A program made the translations under genes and the position numbers. A stretch of DNA of 64,000 bases, taken from assembly GCA_963822255.1 (NCBI GenBank), contig CAWGGV010000008.1, positions 434,001 through 498,000 on the forward strand. The letters are read 5' to 3'. Positions 17,275 through 25,796 of the stretch are shown one piece after another. This stretch comes from UBA7803 sp963822255 (lineage in GTDB: Bacteria > Pseudomonadota > Gammaproteobacteria > Pseudomonadales > Azotimanducaceae). The number at the start of each line of letters is the position of its first letter. The first letter of the stretch is position 1. Below the pieces are notes generated by a model. It had not been told where the DNA came from and did no database searches. It saw only the letters and a list, made by a program, of their open reading frames with translations.

Positions 17275-19743
17275 ATGCCTGCAATTGTTCCGGCCGCCGT
17301 TCGATACCTTGTCACGCTGTCGCTGGCGGCAGCGGCTCTGACGTGGGCCGCATGCGCCGACGCCGACGCTGCCCGATTCGGCGACGGGTCGGCGGGGCGC
17401 GATGCGTACCTGCGCCACTGCGCGCGTTGCCACCAGCGGGACGGCCGCGGCATCGAGGGGCTCTATCCGAGCCTGCGCGCTCTGGACACCGCAGGCAACG
17501 CGCGCGTGGATCTCATCCGGGGCCTGCTGGCGGGCCGGGTCGGCACCTTGGAAGCCGGCGGCGCGCGCTTCGACAACGTAATGCCCGCCCATGGCTACCT
17601 CGCCAACGAAACCCTCGCCGCGACCTTGAGCTACGTCCTCACCACCTGGTCCGCATCGGGCAGACCGGTGAGCGCCGAGGAAGTGGCAGCCCAGCGCCTG
17701 GCACTGCTGACCGCCCATCCCCGCCCCACGGAGCCGGTATCCGGCGCGAGCCCGCTTGCCGACATGAATGCCGCCGAGTACGTGACCACGGACGGTCCGC
17801 CCATGACCGCGGACGAGTTCGAGCGGGCGCGCCGGCTCTACTACGGCCGCTGCACCGGTTGCCACGGGGTGCTGCGCGAGGGCACCGCCGGCAATCCGCT
17901 GACCCCGGAGCTGATGCGCGAGCGGGGCAGTGAGTACCTGAGAAGCGTGATCAGCTACGGCTCGTCGGCCGGCATGCCCGATTGGGGCACGGCGGGAACC
18001 CTCAGCGGCGAAGACATCGACCTGCTGGTGCGCTTCCTCCAGCATCCCGTGCCTGAGCCGCCCGACCTGAACGACTACCAGATTCGCGACGGCTGGCGGC
18101 AGTTCCGCATTCCCAGTGCGCGGCCGGCCCAGCCACGCCACGACTACGACCTGAAGCGGATGTTCGTCGTGGCCCTGCACGACGTCGGAGAGATCGCGCT
18201 CATCGACGGCGATCGCAAGCGCCTGATCGCCCGGGTGCCCGTCTGTCGGGCTCCCCATCGGCTAGCGGCCTCGGCGTCTGCCCGTTACCTGTACGTGATG
18301 TGCCGGGACGGCACGGTGGCGATGGTCGACCTGTTCGCCTCGCCCCCCGAGCGGGTAGCCTCGGTGCGGATCGGCTACGAAGCCCGTGCCCTGGCGGCAT
18401 CCAGGGTTCCCGCTGCCGGCAGCGGCTACGTGCTGGCAGGCGCCTACTGGCCGCCTCAGCTCGTGCTGCTGGATGGAGCGACCCTCGAGCCCCTCAGGGT
18501 GGTGTCGACCCGGGGCTACTCGTCGGACGGGCATCGCTACCATCCCGAGCCACGGGTGAGCGACGTGGCGCCCTCCCCGCTGTATCCGGAGTTCATCAGC
18601 CAGGTGAAGGAAACCGGTCACGTGTTCCTGTTTCCGTACGGCCAGGCGGACGCGTTGCCCCGGATCGTCGACCTCGAGACGGCAACCGAGCTGCGCGCCG
18701 GCAGCTTTTCCGCCGACGGCCGCTATTACCTGACGCCCACCGACACCAATGCCATCAGCGTTCTGGACGTGAAGGCGCGGGCCATCGTGGCGCGGATTCC
18801 TGCGCGGGTATTCGGCGGCAATCCCGGGGCCGCCTGGGTGGACCAGGCGCGCGGGCCGGTGTGGGCGACCACCACCATGGTCAACCCGGAGCTGATCCTG
18901 GTGGGCACCGATCCGGAGGGCCATCCGGACCAGGCCTGGCACGTGCTGGACCGGATCAGCGGCCCTGCCAGCGGCTCACTGTTCCTGACCACCGATTCCC
19001 GCTCACCGCACCTGTGGATGGACGCGCCGCTCAATGCCGACGGCGGCCACAGTCAATCGGTGGCCGTGTTCCGCAAGGACGATCTGTCCGCCGGATACCG
19101 GACGCTGCCCGTCGCCGAATGGTCGGGATTGCCGGCCGGCCCGCGGCGCGTCATCCAGCCTACCTATTCAGCGGATGGCACGGAGGTGTGGATGGTGGTC
19201 TGGAACCCTCAGGACCAGGACTCGGCGGTGGTGGTGGTGGACGACCGGACGCTGGAACCCATCGCCACCATCCGGCGGCCCGAGCTGATCACACCGACCC
19301 GCATCTACAGCGTGGCGGCACTCGCGCGGGAAGCGGGCACTCCGCCTCCTGACGATGCTGCCGGCGGGACCGGTGAGCCGCCGGTGGCGGATTCCGCCGG
19401 TCCGTCGGGGGCCGCGCTGTATGCCGACAACTGCGCCAACTGCCACGGCCGCCACGGCGAAGGCGACGGACCGATGGCACCAGCACTTTCCGTGGCATTG
19501 CGGGACCTGCGCTACCTCGCGGCCCGTAACCGGGGGACTTTCCCCGCCGACTTCGTCCGCGACATCATCGACGGCCGCGCGCTGGACGCCGCTCACGGCG
19601 TCGCCGCCAGGCCGAACGACATGCCGGTGTGGGGCGCTGTGTTCGCAGGCGGACACGGACAGCACGCCGAGCGCACCGCCGCGGCACGCGTCGACGCGTT
19701 GGTCCGATATCTGGAAGCCCTTCAGGTCGAGCGCAAGGACTGA
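17275..19743 (+). CDS. Cytochrome c / heme-d1-type propeller fusion (NirS/NirN-like)
   Basis: The 822-residue exported protein has a signal peptide at residues 1-30. Two N-terminal cytochrome c domains carry CARCH at 49-53 and CTGCH at 193-197. An eight-bladed cytochrome-d1-type propeller spans about 285-680, and a third cytochrome c domain carries CANCH at 720-724. Propeller stretches such as VRIGYEARALAAS, AGAYWPPQLVLLDGATLEPL, VVSTRGYSSDGHRYHPEPRV and QVKETGHVFLF follow NirS closely. His328 (RAPHRLA) fits the proximal heme-d1 ligand. The distal catalytic histidines of NirS appear replaced (PSPLYPEF; RAGSFSADGRYY). It is therefore periplasmic, but nitrite reduction is doubtful. No heme-d1 synthesis genes lie in the window. 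Confidence 0.85.
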   Translation: MPAIVPAAVRYLVTLSLAAAALTWAACADADAARFGDGSAGRDAYLRHCARCHQRDGRGIEGLYPSLRALDTAGNARVDLIRGLLAGRVGTLEAGGARFDNVMPAHGYLANETLAATLSYVLTTWSASGRPVSAEEVAAQRLALLTAHPRPTEPVSGASPLADMNAAEYVTTDGPPMTADEFERARRLYYGRCTGCHGVLREGTAGNPLTPELMRERGSEYLRSVISYGSSAGMPDWGTAGTLSGEDIDLLVRFLQHPVPEPPDLNDYQIRDGWRQFRIPSARPAQPRHDYDLKRMFVVALHDVGEIALIDGDRKRLIARVPVCRAPHRLAASASARYLYVMCRDGTVAMVDLFASPPERVASVRIGYEARALAASRVPAAGSGYVLAGAYWPPQLVLLDGATLEPLRVVSTRGYSSDGHRYHPEPRVSDVAPSPLYPEFISQVKETGHVFLFPYGQADALPRIVDLETATELRAGSFSADGRYYLTPTDTNAISVLDVKARAIVARIPARVFGGNPGAAWVDQARGPVWATTTMVNPELILVGTDPEGHPDQAWHVLDRISGPASGSLFLTTDSRSPHLWMDAPLNADGGHSQSVAVFRKDDLSAGYRTLPVAEWSGLPAGPRRVIQPTYSADGTEVWMVVWNPQDQDSAVVVVDDRTLEPIATIRRPELITPTRIYSVAALAREAGTPPPDDAAGGTGEPPVADSAGPSGAALYADNCANCHGRHGEGDGPMAPALSVALRDLRYLAARNRGTFPADFVRDIIDGRALDAAHGVAARPNDMPVWGAVFAGGHGQHAERTAAARVDALVRYLEALQVERKD

Positions 19744-20658
19744 TCAGCCGCTGCTATTCATGGGCGCGTGCACCGTCACCACGTCGGTGGCCAGGTGATG
19801 CACCAGCCGCTCGGACGTGTTGCCGAGCACCATGCCCTTCAGGCCCTGCCGCGCGTGGGTGCCGACCACCACCAGCTCGGCGCTCAGGTCCTCGGCCAGG
19901 GTAGCGATCACGTGCTCGGGGGGGCCTTCATCGGCGTACAGACGCTCGTAGGCCACCCCGGCCCCGCCGGCGAGAGCGACGATCCGGTCGCGGATTTCCT
20001 TCTCCACGTCGCGCTTCAGGCTGTCGTAGTCGCGTAGCCCGCCGAGCTCGCCTACCCAGCGCTCGAACAGCGGGTAGGCGGTCACCAGATGCAGGGATCC
20101 GTGAAGGATGCGGGACAGGGCGTCGCCTTCCTTCAGGAGCGCGACGTTCAAGTCGTCGTGGGCCTCGTCGAATGCGTCCAGTGCGCAGATGATGGTCGGC
20201 TCCGGCTTCCAGGCTTCGGGCTTGACCAGCATCACCGGAACCTCTGAGCTGCGCAGCAGGTTCCAGTCGTCCGGGGTGCGCACGAACTCGCCGAATCGCG
20301 GGTGGCGGGAAGCGCCCTTGATGATCAGGTCAGCCCCTGTCTGACTCGCCGCGTGCAGCACGCCCTCCCACAGCCGTGGGTTCCAGATCGTCGCGGTCTC
20401 GAGGCTGGGCAGACGGTGACGGACGTTGTCCACCATCTCCTCGGTCACCGTCTCTTCCGACGCGAGAATGAAGGACTTCAGGTCCGCGGCCGCGTCGATG
20501 GCGCTGGCGGAAAGCTCAGCGATGCCTTCGTAAACCACGCGCACCACATGCACCTGGGCGCCGCTGCCGCGGGCGACAGCCTCCGTCTTCTCGAGCAGGT
20601 AGGCCGCCGCGTCCCGGTCGTCGCCCAGCACCACCAGAACGTCGTTCAATGACTGCAT
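19744..20658 (-). CDS. uspE: Tandem universal stress protein, UspE-like
   Basis: The 304-residue protein has two Usp domains in tandem. The N-terminal domain is UspE-like, with the degenerate site KGASRHPRFGEFVRTPDDWN. The C-terminal domain keeps an ATP motif, GTHARQGLKGMVLGNTSERL. It begins MQSLNDVLVVLGDDRDAAAY. Its stop abuts the stop of the convergent cytochrome gene with no gap. It is divergent from a second tandem Usp at 20848, so the two face each other across a roughly 190-bp control region. Confidence 0.9.
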   Translation of the reverse strand: MQSLNDVLVVLGDDRDAAAYLLEKTEAVARGSGAQVHVVRVVYEGIAELSASAIDAAADLKSFILASEETVTEEMVDNVRHRLPSLETATIWNPRLWEGVLHAASQTGADLIIKGASRHPRFGEFVRTPDDWNLLRSSEVPVMLVKPEAWKPEPTIICALDAFDEAHDDLNVALLKEGDALSRILHGSLHLVTAYPLFERWVGELGGLRDYDSLKRDVEKEIRDRIVALAGGAGVAYERLYADEGPPEHVIATLAEDLSAELVVVGTHARQGLKGMVLGNTSERLVHHLATDVVTVHAPMNSSG

Positions 20659-20847
20659 CGAAGCACTCCTTTGGCCGGTGTCGGCAAGTCACGATGTCAG
20701 GGTGCGCCTCCGGCGTCTACCCGTACCGCCTGCCGGCGGCCTTCGGAATATACGTAGTGAATCCGCTGGCCGCCCCCCGCCATGATGCCGCCACAGCCGG
20801 CGATCAGAGGAATACAATGGCCGTTCCCACCAGGCGGAGCGTCATCG

Positions 20848-21786
20848 ATGTCAGCGAGTGATCTGCGCCGCGTCATGGTGGCGTTCGATTCGGACGAAGA
20901 ACCGGACGGTGCCAGGCGCAACGGGATCGAAGGTGCCCTCGAGCGGGCGCTCGGCATCGCCCGCAACAACGGCGCGGGCATCCTGGTCCTGCAGACCTGC
21001 TACGATCCGGTCGCCGACGAGCCGTCCGGCGTGCTGCCCTCACCGCAGCGGCGCCGCTTCGTCGAGGAGCTGACCGCCGCGCACGAGCGCCACCTGGGCG
21101 ACCTGCTGGCGCCCTACCGCCGGAAGGCGCCGGGCATGGAGAGCCGGCTGCTGTGGGCGCGGGACCCAGCCGGCGCCATCATCGACGCCGCCGCCCGCTG
21201 GCGCGCTCAGCTCCTGATAAAGCCGGTCTCCCGGCACCGCGCGGTCGCCGATTTCTTCCACACGCCGCTGGACTGGGCGCTGATGCGGGAGGCACCGTGT
21301 CCGGTGGTGCTCGCCCGCAACGGAAGCTGGCGAACCGATGGCCGGATCCTTGCTGCGGTGGACGCCGCCGATGAGCAGCACGCCGGCCTCAGCCGCGAGA
21401 TCATTCGCCGCGCCCACGCGCTGGCGGAGATCCTCGGCGCCCGCCTCGACGTCGCCACCGCCTATCCGGATCTCGGACGAGCCGTGGACCGGCTGGAGGT
21501 GGGCGGCGAGCTCGCGGGCATCGAAGCGGAGCTGACGGAGAGCCGCCGCCGCCGGCTGGTCGCCATGCTCGACGAGCTCGGCATCACCGCAGTCGATCTC
21601 CACCTGGTCAAGGGCAAGCCGGCCCGGGAGATCGCCGCCCTGGCAGAACGACTCGACGCCCAACTGACCGTGGTGGGAACGTCCGCGCGACACGGGATGG
21701 CCCGTCTGGTGATCGGCAACACTGCGGAAGAGCTGGTCGGACGCCTCGGCAGAGACCTGATGACGGTACGCGCACCGTGGAGCTGA
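20848..21786 (+). CDS. Tandem universal stress protein, second UspE-type copy
   Basis: The 312-residue protein starts MSASDLRRVMVAFDSDEEPD. It has two Usp domains. The first has the UspE-like HxxxDFFHTPLDWALMREAP stretch and the second has GTSARHGMARLVIGNTAEEL. The ATG at 20848, preceded by GGCGGAGC, is preferred to an upstream in-frame start that adds a low-complexity leader. The last 10 bp overlap the GTG start of the Lon-like protease, which in turn overlaps a third double-Usp gene, so these three genes form a translationally coupled operon. Confidence 0.88.
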   Translation: MSASDLRRVMVAFDSDEEPDGARRNGIEGALERALGIARNNGAGILVLQTCYDPVADEPSGVLPSPQRRRFVEELTAAHERHLGDLLAPYRRKAPGMESRLLWARDPAGAIIDAAARWRAQLLIKPVSRHRAVADFFHTPLDWALMREAPCPVVLARNGSWRTDGRILAAVDAADEQHAGLSREIIRRAHALAEILGARLDVATAYPDLGRAVDRLEVGGELAGIEAELTESRRRRLVAMLDELGITAVDLHLVKGKPAREIAALAERLDAQLTVVGTSARHGMARLVIGNTAEELVGRLGRDLMTVRAPWS

Positions 21787-24170
21787 GCGCCGCCGAGCTG
21801 CGGCGTCAGGCGGACGGCGCGGCCCTCGGGTTCGTCTCCACCGCCGACATCCAGGCCGGCGGCGGTCGCTTGGCGCAGCATCGCGCCGAGCAGGCGCTGG
21901 ACTTCGCCATGGCCATGCGCTTCGAAGGCTACAATCTGTACGCGCTCGGCGCGCCGCAGATCGGCATGCACGAGTTCACCCGCGAGCGCCTCGAGGCGCT
22001 GGCGGCGAGCCGCGACGCACCCGACGACTGGTGCTACCTGAACAACTTCGAAGACCGCTCGAGCCCGAGGATCTGTCGGCTGCCCCAGGGCATGGGCCGC
22101 CGCTTCAAGCGCGACATGGCGGAGTTCCTCAGCGGCGTCCGCGCCACCTTGCCGGCGGCGCTCACGTCGGACGAGTACCGCCGCGAATCCGCCGAGATCG
22201 GCCAGCGCATGCAGCAGCGTCAGATGACGGACACCACCGAGCTGCAGCAGCAGGCGGAAAGCCTCGGGCTCACCATGCTGCCAACACCCAACGGGTTTGC
22301 ATTCGCACCCGTGAAAGACGGCAAGGTCATGGAGCAGGACGACTATGCGGCCCTGGATGAGGCCGAACGGCGCCGCGTCAACGAAGCCATAGAGCACATG
22401 AATGCCCGCCTCATGGAGCGGCTGCGCGAGTACCCCCGCTTCCACGAGGAGCTGGTGCGCCGGCAGCGGGAGCTGACCCGGCAGACGGCTACCCGAGTGC
22501 TCGGTTCGCTGGCGGCACGGTTGCGCAGCCACTACCAGATCTACCCCGAAGCCATGGCCTTCATCGTCGCCGCCGAGGCCGACCTGCTGGAGAACACGGA
22601 GCGGATTCTCATGCTCGAGCAGGGCGAAGCTGGAAATGCGGGCGTTCCGCCGGCGGTCGCCGGCCAGGTGGCAGATCAGTTCTTCCGCCAGTATCAGGTG
22701 AACCTGATCGTAGACAACGCCGAGCTCGAGGGCGCGCCGGTGGTCTACGAGAGCAACCCGAGCCTCGACAACCTGGCAGGCAAACTCGAACACCGATTCG
22801 AATACGGAATGCCGGTCACCGACTTCAACATGATCCGGCCGGGGGCCCTGCACCGGGCCAACGGCGGCTACCTGGTTCTCGACGCCGAACGCGTGCTGCA
22901 AAAGCCGTTCGCCTGGGAAGCGCTGAAACGCGCGATTTCCGATAAGTGCGTCAGGGTCGAGTCCGTGACCCAGCTCATGAACCTCGCTTACTCGGTGTCG
23001 CTGGACCCCGATCCGGTGCCGCTGGACGTCAAGATCGTGCTGCTCGGCGATCGGCGCTTGTACCACCTGCTCCGCGAGCATGACTCCGACTTCGATGACC
23101 TGTTCAAGATCGTCGCCGATTTCGACGACTACCTCCCGTGGGACGACGAGCACCAGGCGGAATACGCAGCGCTGCTCGCACGGCTGGTCAGGGCGTCCGG
23201 CATCCGGCACCTCAGCGCGGGCGCGGTGGCCAGCGCCCTCGAGCAGTCGAGCCGGATGGTCGAGGACCGCCGGCGCCTGTCGGCCAGGGTCAAAGACATC
23301 GAGGACATCCTGCGGGAGGCGGATCAGCTCGCCGCCAGCGATGGCGCGGAGTTGATCGAGGATCGCCATGTGGACGACGTGATTCTGCGGCGCGCCTACC
23401 GGGTCGACAGAATCCGTGAGATGGTCCATGAGGCGATCACCCGGGGCATCATCCTGGTGAACACCACGGGTACCCGGGTCGGCCAGGTGAACGGCCTCTC
23501 GGTGGCCAACCTCGGCAAGCTGGTGTTCGGTCAACCGTCACGGATCACCGCCACCGCACGGCTCGGTCGCGGCGAGCTGATGGACATCGAGCGCGAGGCG
23601 AAGCTCGGCGGCAGGCTGCACACCAAGGCGGTGATGATCGTTTCCAGCTTCATCGGCGCGCGCTACGCACGCGAGCACCCCCTGTCGCTGCATGCGAGCC
23701 TGGTATTCGAGCAGTCCTACGGCGGCATCGAAGGGGACAGCGCGTCCATCGCCGAGGTGTGCGCCCTCATCTCCGCCATTCTGCAGCGCCCGATCCGCCA
23801 GGACATCGCCATCACCGGCTCCATGGACCAGCATGGCACCGCCCAGGCAATCGGCGGCATCAACGAGAAGATCGAAGGCTTCTTCGACGTTTGCCGCGAG
23901 GAGGGCCTTACCGGCACCCAGGGAGTGCTCATGCCGAAGAGCAACATGGACAACCTGATGCTGCGCCAGGACGTGGTGGACGCCGTCGCGGCCGGCCGCT
24001 TTCACGTGTACACCATGGCCACGGTGGACGATGCCATGGCCCTCATGTTCTCCGAGCCCGGCGCCGCGCCGGTGGATTCGGCCGCCGTCAACGAGGCCAT
24101 GGAAGCTCGTGTCCGCGAGCTTCACGCCATGTACGTGGCCGCGGGAAAGGAAAGCAGTGATGGCCAGTGA
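21777..24170 (+). CDS. Lon-family (S16) ATP-dependent protease, LonB/YcbZ-like
   Basis: The 797-residue protein belongs to the group with an AAA_32 N-terminal half and a C-terminal Lon protease domain. Catalytic Ser lies in GGIEGDSASIAEVCALIS and Lys in GGINEKIEGFFDVC, so the protease dyad is intact. The N-terminal start ADIQAGGGRLAQHRAEQALD fits the family. The expected P-loop reads GAPQIGMHEFTR, which lacks the usual GxxGxGK/R pattern. A second nucleotide-linked region (RPGALHRANGGYLVLDAERV) is present. The GTG start at 21777 lies inside the preceding Usp gene, and the stop overlaps the next Usp gene. Confidence 0.9.
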   Translation: MELSAAELRRQADGAALGFVSTADIQAGGGRLAQHRAEQALDFAMAMRFEGYNLYALGAPQIGMHEFTRERLEALAASRDAPDDWCYLNNFEDRSSPRICRLPQGMGRRFKRDMAEFLSGVRATLPAALTSDEYRRESAEIGQRMQQRQMTDTTELQQQAESLGLTMLPTPNGFAFAPVKDGKVMEQDDYAALDEAERRRVNEAIEHMNARLMERLREYPRFHEELVRRQRELTRQTATRVLGSLAARLRSHYQIYPEAMAFIVAAEADLLENTERILMLEQGEAGNAGVPPAVAGQVADQFFRQYQVNLIVDNAELEGAPVVYESNPSLDNLAGKLEHRFEYGMPVTDFNMIRPGALHRANGGYLVLDAERVLQKPFAWEALKRAISDKCVRVESVTQLMNLAYSVSLDPDPVPLDVKIVLLGDRRLYHLLREHDSDFDDLFKIVADFDDYLPWDDEHQAEYAALLARLVRASGIRHLSAGAVASALEQSSRMVEDRRRLSARVKDIEDILREADQLAASDGAELIEDRHVDDVILRRAYRVDRIREMVHEAITRGIILVNTTGTRVGQVNGLSVANLGKLVFGQPSRITATARLGRGELMDIEREAKLGGRLHTKAVMIVSSFIGARYAREHPLSLHASLVFEQSYGGIEGDSASIAEVCALISAILQRPIRQDIAITGSMDQHGTAQAIGGINEKIEGFFDVCREEGLTGTQGVLMPKSNMDNLMLRQDVVDAVAAGRFHVYTMATVDDAMALMFSEPGAAPVDSAAVNEAMEARVRELHAMYVAAGKESSDGQ

Positions 24171-24984
24171 TCCTGCTGTGCCCGCGGTTGCCGCACGGGT
24201 GCTGATGGCACTGGACCGACACGAGCCCGACGAGGCAGTTTTGCGGGCCGTTGCCGCGCTGCTGGATCCAGGGCAGCTCGACGTCACGGCCCTCTACGTG
24301 GAGGACGAGGACCTGCTCCGGGCAGCGAACCTGCCGGGGCTTCAGGAGATCTCCCTGTCGGGAGAACGCACGGCGCTGGACCCGGTGCGCATCGCCGGCG
24401 AGATGGCCAGGGAAGCCACTGCTGCGCGGCGCGCTTTCGATGGCCTGGCCGCCCGGCTGATCCGCGAGCACGGGCGTCTGCAGCACCGCTTCCGCGTGGC
24501 CCGCGGTCAGCTGGCCGAGGAGATCGCCCGGGCTGCGGGCGAATCGGACTTCGTGATGATCAGCCGCACGGTCCGGACGAGCTGCCTGCACGCCAGAGTC
24601 GGACGGTCGTTCGCGGCGCTGCTGCGGCAACCTCGGCACGTGCTGTTCGTCAACGAGCCCTGGGCTACCGGCTCGTCGGTGGTCGTCCTCCACGGCAGCC
24701 GCCTGGCACTGGACTACGCCGACCGGCTGGCTCGTACCGAAGGGCTGCGCCTTGTGGTCGCGGTGCCGCCGGTCGCCTCCGAGGCTGAGCTTCCCGCTGG
24801 CGCGGAGGCCCGACAGCTCGCGAGCTGGGAAGAGGAAGCCGTCGCCGAGCTGTGCCTGCGTGAGGACGCGCGTCTGCTGGTGCTGGCGGAGCTTCCCGGT
24901 CTCGACTGGAGTGAGCTTCTGGTCTCGCTCATGGACCGCCTGCCCTGCTCGGTGCTGAAACTGGCGGACCGCGCCGCGCCCTGA
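24160..24984 (+). CDS. Degenerate tandem Usp-like protein
   Basis: The 274-residue protein has two Usp-like alpha/beta domains (RVLMALDRHEPDEAVLRAVA; GSSVVVLHGSRLALDYADRL), but neither keeps the G-2x-G-9x-G ATP motif. The corresponding region reads RTVRTSCLHARVGRSFAALL. The ATG at 24160 lies 11 bp before the Lon-like stop, with GGAAAG upstream, so translation is coupled. Loss of the ATP site suggests a partner or adaptor role for the protease or for the other Usp proteins; that is inference from position only. Confidence 0.7.
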   Translation: MASDPAVPAVAARVLMALDRHEPDEAVLRAVAALLDPGQLDVTALYVEDEDLLRAANLPGLQEISLSGERTALDPVRIAGEMAREATAARRAFDGLAARLIREHGRLQHRFRVARGQLAEEIARAAGESDFVMISRTVRTSCLHARVGRSFAALLRQPRHVLFVNEPWATGSSVVVLHGSRLALDYADRLARTEGLRLVVAVPPVASEAELPAGAEARQLASWEEEAVAELCLREDARLLVLAELPGLDWSELLVSLMDRLPCSVLKLADRAAP

Positions 24985-25035
24985 CCCCATGCCGTGGCGC
25001 GGGCCTCGCGGCCGCGCGTCGAAAAAGTCGCTCGA

Positions 25036-25782
25036 TCAGTCGCCGCTCCGACCCAACGTACCCAGCATACCCATCGGCAGAGGGAACACGATGGTGGAGC
25101 TTTTCTCTCCGGCTATCTCGGTCAAGGTCTGAAGGTAACGAAGCTGGATCGCCTCACCCTGAACCGCAAGCTGCTGGGCCGCCTGCACCAGCTTCTCTGC
25201 CGCCTGCTGCTCGCCTTCGGCGTGGATCACCTTGGCGCGTCGTTCCCGCTCTGCTTCCGCCTGCCTGGCGATGGCGCGGATCATGCTTTCGTCGATATCG
25301 ACGTGCTTGATCTCGACGTTCGCCACCTTGATGCCCCACTGATCGGTCTGCTTATCGAGAATCTCCTGGATGTCGGCATTCAGCTTCTCCCGCTCGGCGA
25401 GCAGCTCGTCGAGCTCGTGACGGCCGAGCACCGATCTCAGCGTCGTCTGGGCGAGCTGACCGGTGGCCTCCATGAAGTTCTCGACATTGATGATGGAGCG
25501 CTCGGGGTCCACCACGCGGAAGTACAGCACCGCGTTGACCTTCACCGACACGTTGTCGCGAGTGATCAGGTCCTGGGACGGAATGTCCAGCACGAATGTG
25601 CGAAGATCCACCCGCACCATCTGCTGCACGACCGGAATGATCAGCACCAGGCCTGGCCCTTTGACCCCGTAGAAACGACCGAGCATGAACACGACGCCAC
25701 GCTCGTACTCGCGCAGCACGCGGAACGAGCTGACCAGCAGCCCCGCGATCACGACGATGATGACCACCCAGTAAATTTCCAT
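25036..25782 (-). CDS. Slipin/stomatin-type SPFH (band 7) membrane protein
   Basis: The 248-residue protein has an N-terminal membrane segment (YWVVIIVVIAGLLVSSF) followed by an SPFH domain with REYERGVVFMLGRFYGVKGP, VVQQMVRVDLRTFVLDIPSQ and QTTLRSVLGRHELDELLAER. A charged helical tail follows (AEAERERRAKVIHAEGEQQA). It starts at 25782 with an AGGGGAACAGGG ribosome region. The NfeD gene ends 14 bp upstream on the same strand. NfeD/slipin pairs act together in membrane quality control, NfeD cleaving slipin. Confidence 0.94.
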   Translation of the reverse strand: MEIYWVVIIVVIAGLLVSSFRVLREYERGVVFMLGRFYGVKGPGLVLIIPVVQQMVRVDLRTFVLDIPSQDLITRDNVSVKVNAVLYFRVVDPERSIINVENFMEATGQLAQTTLRSVLGRHELDELLAEREKLNADIQEILDKQTDQWGIKVANVEIKHVDIDESMIRAIARQAEAERERRAKVIHAEGEQQAAEKLVQAAQQLAVQGEAIQLRYLQTLTEIAGEKSSTIVFPLPMGMLGTLGRSGD

Positions 25783-25796
25783 CCCTGTTCCCCTGG

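Noticed and set aside
21462..23534. 690-codon minus-strand frame opposite the Lon-like gene
   Set aside because: The plus strand carries intact Lon and Usp motifs. The opposite frame has no domain and no ribosome site.
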